From Microvelia longipes (lineage: Eukaryota; Arthropoda; Insecta; Hemiptera; Veliidae), in the NCBI GenBank assembly GCA_018340805.1, contig JACMZG010000008.1, positions 81,397,564-81,461,563 on the forward strand: a stretch of 64,000 nt of DNA. Direction: 5' to 3'. The notes under the pieces were generated by a model. That model was not told the origin of the DNA, searched no databases, and worked only from the letters and a program-made list of their open reading frames with translations. Position numbers and translations under genes: made by a program. Every line of letters starts with the position of its first letter. Positions within the stretch are counted from its first letter, which is position 1. Below are positions 59,836-64,000 of the stretch, piece after piece.

Positions 59836-60517
59836 ACTTAGGGAATAAAAAGTTGGTATTATTTGGGAATCAAGTAAAAATATCCACAAAAATATGTCAT
59901 ACAAACACTTATAATTTTTCCAGAAGATTACTTATATTCTACTGGATTGTATTCCAGGAAAAACTTTTGAAACAATCCACGCTGCTTATCAAAAGACAGG
60001 CTAGAAGTGTTCTAGCCTAACTAGTAGTTTAGGCTAGAAGTTCAAACACACCTAACATCTACTTAACTACCATCTACACTTAACTTAACTACCATTTACA
60101 CCTGATGGAAATGGCAGCTAGTCCTATAAGCCAGCAATGAGAGGAGGCTGAAGAAACTTCTTCTCATGTACTAAATACTTGTCCTGCTTTGATATACTTC
60201 ACGTAGCAGACCTTTGGTCAGACCATCATTCTTTCAGAGGGTCCCATAGGGCTACCTCTGAACAAGTTCGTAACTTTTTGCAAGTCATTTGACTTTTCAA
60301 GGGTTAAAAGGACACGAAAAACGTCCTTCTGCTCTTCTGGGTTTGTACTATGTACCATATGAATTGTCTAATTCTTTAGTTTATACAGTGTTTTAGACAT
60401 ATACCAATTACACTTATTCTAATATAAGTAAATTTCTAGTCTAGATTAAAACCTAAAAGCTTTGAGGTCTTTAGTCTCATGTTAAAACTGAATTTAACTT
60501 TATTAGAGTCAACTTAC
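59836..60517. other. Intron sequence, nothing recognised
   Basis: No open frame of note. Repeated AACTACCATCTACACTTAAC-like wording at 60065-60105 is a short local duplication. Confidence 0.5.
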
Positions 60518-60674
60518 CAAACTTCGCCTCCTAAGTTTATGTTTCCTCCTCCTGAGTGAGTTAGATGAATAAGTTCCACCACTTCCACCATCCTGAGTTT
60601 GGTTAGCAGTGTCTTCCACAGTAGATGAGCTCAGTGCACTCATGTTGTTACCAGAACCTTGCATCTTGTGAACA
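60518..60674 (-). CDS. Host gene exon 3 in window (157 bp): Gly/Ser region ending in a basic patch
   Basis: The acceptor is TTGTTATAG and the donor TTG|GTAAGT is a perfect consensus. One base completes the previous codon, followed by 52 codons ending in phase 0. The product is Asn, Ser and Gly-rich, then strongly basic (SLRRRKHKLRRRSL). The basic stretch could be a nuclear-localisation, membrane-surface or phosphorylation region; the sequence alone does not decide. The excellent donor and correct phase make this a confident exon despite its short length. Confidence 0.78.
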
Positions 60675-61507
60675 CTATAACAAAACATTTCATATTAAAC
60701 AGAATCCTGGTCGAATTATGTTAAATCTTGAAGAAGGTAGATCCAAATATTTAGCTTTCAGTTTTTTAATAAACTCTTTTACATTTAAAGTGAAAATGGG
60801 ATATAAATAAAATAGTTTTATGGTTAATTACACACATTAGATGGGTGTATTTTATTGATGAATTCATTAGCTATTAATGCTCAAATATTTTTTTGGTAGT
60901 ATTTTCATTTATTTTAAAAATTTAAATTAATATAATTTACTTTAAAAAGGAATATTACTATCTTCAAGAACTTGAAGAAAGTCTTCAGTAACCTTACTAG
61001 AAAGAAGATTTGTGAGAACTGCACTGTATGCAATAAGACAGAGGAGGACTAAGCAAGTTTCCGTAGACGAGATGCGTTTAAACATTTTATCAATAAAATT
61101 TAATGACCGGTTTTATCTTAATCACTGATTGTCTGATAAATGCATAATGATTGCATTCATTATTTATTTTAAGTTAAAACATGTATAATGACCTAAACAT
61201 CATAACTATCTAAGTTAAGTTAATTAACATAAGATTTGATTAATTAATATAACATTAATTAACAGTTTAAATCATTAAAGAAAAGTACTTTAATGAGTAC
61301 TAAACATTTTGTACTTTTTTCCAAAATTCCAGATATCATAGTTCTGCTACCATAAATGGGCCAGAAAAAAAAAACGGACAGCAAATATGTTGACCTCTGA
61401 CTAGGGTTTGAAAAATTGTTTTCTAATCTCTCTAATGCTACTTTTAAAAGTATAATTTGCTAAAACCAATGTTTCAACAATTATAATGGAAAACGGAAAT
61501 AAATTAC
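60675..61507. other. Intron between exons 2 and 3, nothing recognised
   Basis: AT-rich with a TTAATTAA-rich stretch near 61215-61265. No repeat family member was identified. Confidence 0.5.
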
Positions 61508-61761
61508 TTAGTTGGTGTAGAAGCAGATAACTGATGAAGAGCAGATTCTGATATAGAGTGAGCTAGGGGTGAAGGAGGTTGTAGAGACACCAAAGGACCC
61601 GATACACTCCATGGTCTCACACTTGATGATCTACGGGGTCTTAGAACTACCCGTTCTTTTCCTTCGCATCCTTCATCTACGGGTATCAGGGTCGAATCCA
61701 AACCTGACTCTTCTTCTTCTGTTGTACATTCACCACTAGCATCACAGCTGTCATTTACCAT
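61508..61761 (-). CDS. Host gene exon 2 in window (254 bp): acidic then Arg/Ser-rich region
   Basis: The acceptor TTTTTATAG precedes ATG in phase 0, and the donor is CTAA|GTAATT at 61507, ending with two bases of a codon. The donor is slightly weak, but phase demands it: the next exon supplies exactly one base. The 84 codons hold an acidic run (TTEEEESGLDSTL), then RPRRSSSVRPWSVSG and a Pro/Ser-rich tail. RRSSS is a plausible basophilic kinase site, which is inference. The ATG at the exon start could in principle begin an alternative transcript, but the preceding exon joins in phase, so an internal exon is simpler. Confidence 0.78.
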
Positions 61762-62034
61762 CTATAAAAAGATATTTATATTTTAGTTTTACAAAATGAA
61801 GACATAAAAACACAAGAAATGAAGTAAAACATATCATTTGGAGAAAGTAAGGAACATGAAGACATAAATTCCTGTATATTTAATCATACATAAATCCCGT
61901 CACAAATTAATGGAATTTGCAATACAATTCAATTTATTTCTTAAATTGTTACAAAAATATATACATACATAGACATATACAAATTGCTTCTTAGCGTCAA
62001 TTTTTTTTTAACAAAAGTAAGAAAAATAAAAATT

Positions 62035-62735
62035 AAATGTTACACTTCTCTGTGAACTCGTTAATTGAGTAAAATGCTTCTTCAAGCACATACATTTTAA
62101 TTTTTTTTATAAAAGCCTTAATTTCAAGATTTTGAGTTGTATAGCTCAAACTGTTAAATAATCTAATTGACAGAATTTGAGGGGACTTGAAAGTTTTATA
62201 CAGCCTACAGTTAGGTACTATAAGTTTATAATTAAATCTAGTATTGTACTGATGGTTGCTATTGTTACTATGGAAATTATTATTACTATGGGCAGATATT
62301 AAAAGGTTATAATAAGGGATGGTAGAGTCATTAAGGAATATTTTTTAAAATAGGTTTTACAGGAGATGGAATATTGTAAGTTGAAGATGATACGAATGGC
62401 TTTTTTTTGAAGAAGGAAGATGTGATGAGCGGAGATACTGGTTCCCCATGAAGCAACACAGTAGGACATCCTGGAGAAGAAGTAAGCATAGTAGACTGAG
62501 ATAAGATTTTTTTAGTATCTACTACTTGTGATACTTTACGTAGTAAAAAGAGGACAGATGAGAGTTTGTTAGTGAGCAGAGAGGTGTGCTTGTCCCAGGT
62601 AAGCTGAGCATCTAAAGTAACACCAAGAAGTTTCAAAGCATTGTCTCTATTGGGTTTACATCATCATGGACTAATAAATTATTAGAATAAGCCATTAGTT
62701 TGCTTCGTTTAGTGTTTTTTTTAATGTGACATTCC
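62035..62735 (-). pseudogene. Non-LTR retrotransposon (jockey/CR1-like) RT C-terminal fragment
   Basis: On the minus strand, 62636-62331 encodes KLLGVTLDAQLTWDKHTSLL followed by NKLSSVLFLLRKV, the thumb region typical of jockey/CR1 reverse transcriptases. In another frame, about 62300-62040 gives NSNHQYNTRFNYKLIVPN and FKSPQILSIRLFNSL, the usual C-terminal end. Upstream, near 62700, RSKLMAYSN fits the preceding segment. Frame changes and the missing catalytic domain make it a 5'-truncated dead copy, as expected for LINE insertions. It lies in the intron between host exons 1 and 2, in the same orientation. Confidence 0.75.
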
Positions 62736-62985
62736 TGGGCAATCATGAATTATATGCAAAAGTGACCATTTAGTTGTATCCATGGTATAACAAATTATTA
62801 ACTAAAGTTTAATAAAAGATTTTCAGGATGCATGATCAGGGTATTTTGAATCAGTTTAACAACCCAAAAAGACAATAGAAGCACAATTATACATTCATGC
62901 AGCTGGTCAGCAAAATTAAAAAATAATATCATAAACTTATTTCTTTGAGTTTATAAGCTGCTTCAGTTGAAACTGTAGGGTTTAC

Positions 62986-63451
62986 CTTAGAATCTGGATT
63001 ATGATGCAGAAGCCATTCATTTATCCTAGTAAACTTTTTGTTAGTCTGAGGGTCGGTGAATCTCAGAGGTTCGAAGACTCTAGAGGATCTGTTCCTTACA
63101 GGCGAAGCAACAACTTCTTCCAAAACCATTTCCTGCGCAACTTCCAGTAATTTAGCAATCATTTCTTTCCTGGTCGAATCTTGAGGTGGGTTACTGTCAA
63201 GCGAGGAATCCGGTGGTAAGCTATCTGTATTTACATCAAGCAGGAAACTCTCAGCTTGAGTGCTGTCGAATCCATTCTCTCGCTGGCTCTCGTCCTGTGT
63301 AATGCTGTAAGTCCACTCGTCCTCACTTGAAGACGACTCTCCTTCTCCAGATGATTTGATTTGCTCTTGTTCAGCAGTACAGTCAGGTTCCGTATCAGTA
63401 TCTAAATGTTTAAAATAGAAAGATGCGCAGTTTGGTCCATTCCTTACAGAG
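62986..63451 (-). CDS. Host gene exon 1 in window (466 bp): acidic Ser-rich region
   Basis: The acceptor is TTTTACAG at 63452 and the donor is AAG|GTAAAC at 62985. The exon begins with the last base of a codon and ends in phase 0, giving 155 complete codons. The product is rich in Ser, Asp and Glu, with an acidic Ser cluster (GEGESSSSEDEWTYS), then a more structured end including EVAQEMVLEEVV and FTRINEWLLHHNPDSK. No membrane segment or catalytic motif is seen, so it is probably a disordered linker with short binding motifs. The coding sequence is visibly more GC-rich than the flanking introns. The exon call is firm; its role is unknown. Confidence 0.8.
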
Positions 63452-64000
63452 CTGTAAAATAAACATAAATATTTTATAAGAAAAACAATAATTCAAAAAA
63501 TTTAAGAATCCATTATCAATTGTATTTATTAAAGATAAAAATGACCATAAGCGTTTACAATTCACTCAATCAATTATAAATCTTTACTCTTCAGATATCT
63601 AATCATTTTCTCAGTGGAATAATTTTACTACATAGAAAATATTACAACAGTTCCTCTTCCAATTGAAGAATAAAAAGAAGCAAAATAAATTCATGGAAAC
63701 TTAAGTAAGAATATAAAGGAAAGAGAAAAATCTAAATAAAACAATATGCTCTTTAAAAGCTTTGCCACTTCAGGGTTTATCCAAGAGGAAACCCTTGGAG
63801 TGAGTGAGCCAATGAGTTCAAAATATACATTTAGCTACAAACTCTTGATAAATAAGCTTCTTATGTATAGAAAGAATATCAACTAGGCTCTGATGTGAAT
63901 CCCGGAGCAGCCATTTGTGTCAAAGGTCCATCTCAACAACTATATAATCAAATTGTTTAAACCCTTGCCACTAAACGGTCTAATATAAATTTTGGATAGA
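63452..64000. other. Intron upstream of exon 1 in window
   Basis: The sequence upstream of the exon 1 acceptor shows no further exon, promoter or repeat before the window edge. Confidence 0.5.

Larger units (their letters stand above)
2462..63451 (-). other. Host gene spanning the window: KASH/Klarsicht-like spectrin-repeat protein (partial, 10 internal exons)
   Basis: Ten exons were joined by reading GT donors and AG acceptors on the minus strand: 63451-62986, 61761-61508, 60674-60518, 56909-56742, 55145-54948, 41536-41366, 40420-40274, 39010-38899, 16401-16220, 2616-2462. Every junction keeps phase and no stop interrupts the 669 codons. The product starts with about 520 residues of low-complexity Ser/Asp/Glu-rich sequence with basic patches, then enters heptad-rich spectrin-type helices. 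Klarsicht and nesprins have this layout, with a C-terminal membrane-spanning KASH domain in the outer nuclear membrane that binds SUN proteins; that part would lie beyond position 1. Family assignment is inference from architecture and remembered motif flavour. MSP300 or another spectrin-repeat scaffold is the alternative. The first exon, promoter and 3' end are outside the window. Confidence 0.6.

Overview
The window looks like nuclear DNA of a multicellular eukaryote, most likely an insect or other arthropod (hemipteran is only a guess). It is AT-rich, has large introns full of transposons, has gt-ag introns, and contains no bacterial-style gene clusters. No compact prokaryote-like or clearly undescribed system is visible.

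One host gene accounts for all the convincing non-transposon coding sequence. It lies on the minus strand and crosses the whole window. I reconstructed ten internal exons, from 63451 down to 2462. All junctions have GT/AG sites and all phases agree, giving 2010 nt with 669 complete codons and an open reading frame throughout. The first seven exons encode a Ser-rich, acidic and basic, apparently disordered region. The last three encode the start of a spectrin-repeat coiled coil. Architecture and motifs suggest a KASH/LINC-complex protein of the Klarsicht/nesprin type, which links nucleus or cargo to the cytoskeleton. The family name is inference; the exon structure is read directly. Both ends lie outside the window.

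The introns are 0.8 to 22.5 kb and hold nearly everything else. The largest item is a Ty3/gypsy LTR retrotransposon (44512-54013, plus strand, antisense to the host gene). It has near-identical 1.4-kb LTRs, a 4-bp target duplication, gag with a CCHC knuckle, and protease, RT/RNase H and integrase interrupted by about four single-base frame breaks. A solo LTR with a perfect 4-bp duplication lies at 41800-42792. Other mobile sequence includes a non-LTR RT fragment (62035-62735), a CENP-B/Tigger-type transposase DNA-binding fragment (36673-36943), a hAT-like non-autonomous element (34864-36406), and a MITE with an 8-bp duplication nested in another repeat (10128-10657). There is also a TA-flanked MITE family (31886, 58263, partial 55480), several fold-back elements including one of about 630 bp (43507-44134), and a dispersed family I call R1 with at least eight copies. 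A second family, R3, carries (TA)n/(TG)n tracts.

Tandem arrays are numerous: 42 bp at 8381, 71 bp at 13027, about 31 bp at 15595, 49 bp at 20622, 34 bp at 24786, 67 bp at 38022 (ending in an inverted unit) and 18 bp at 52410. Long stretches of the two largest introns show no recognisable feature.
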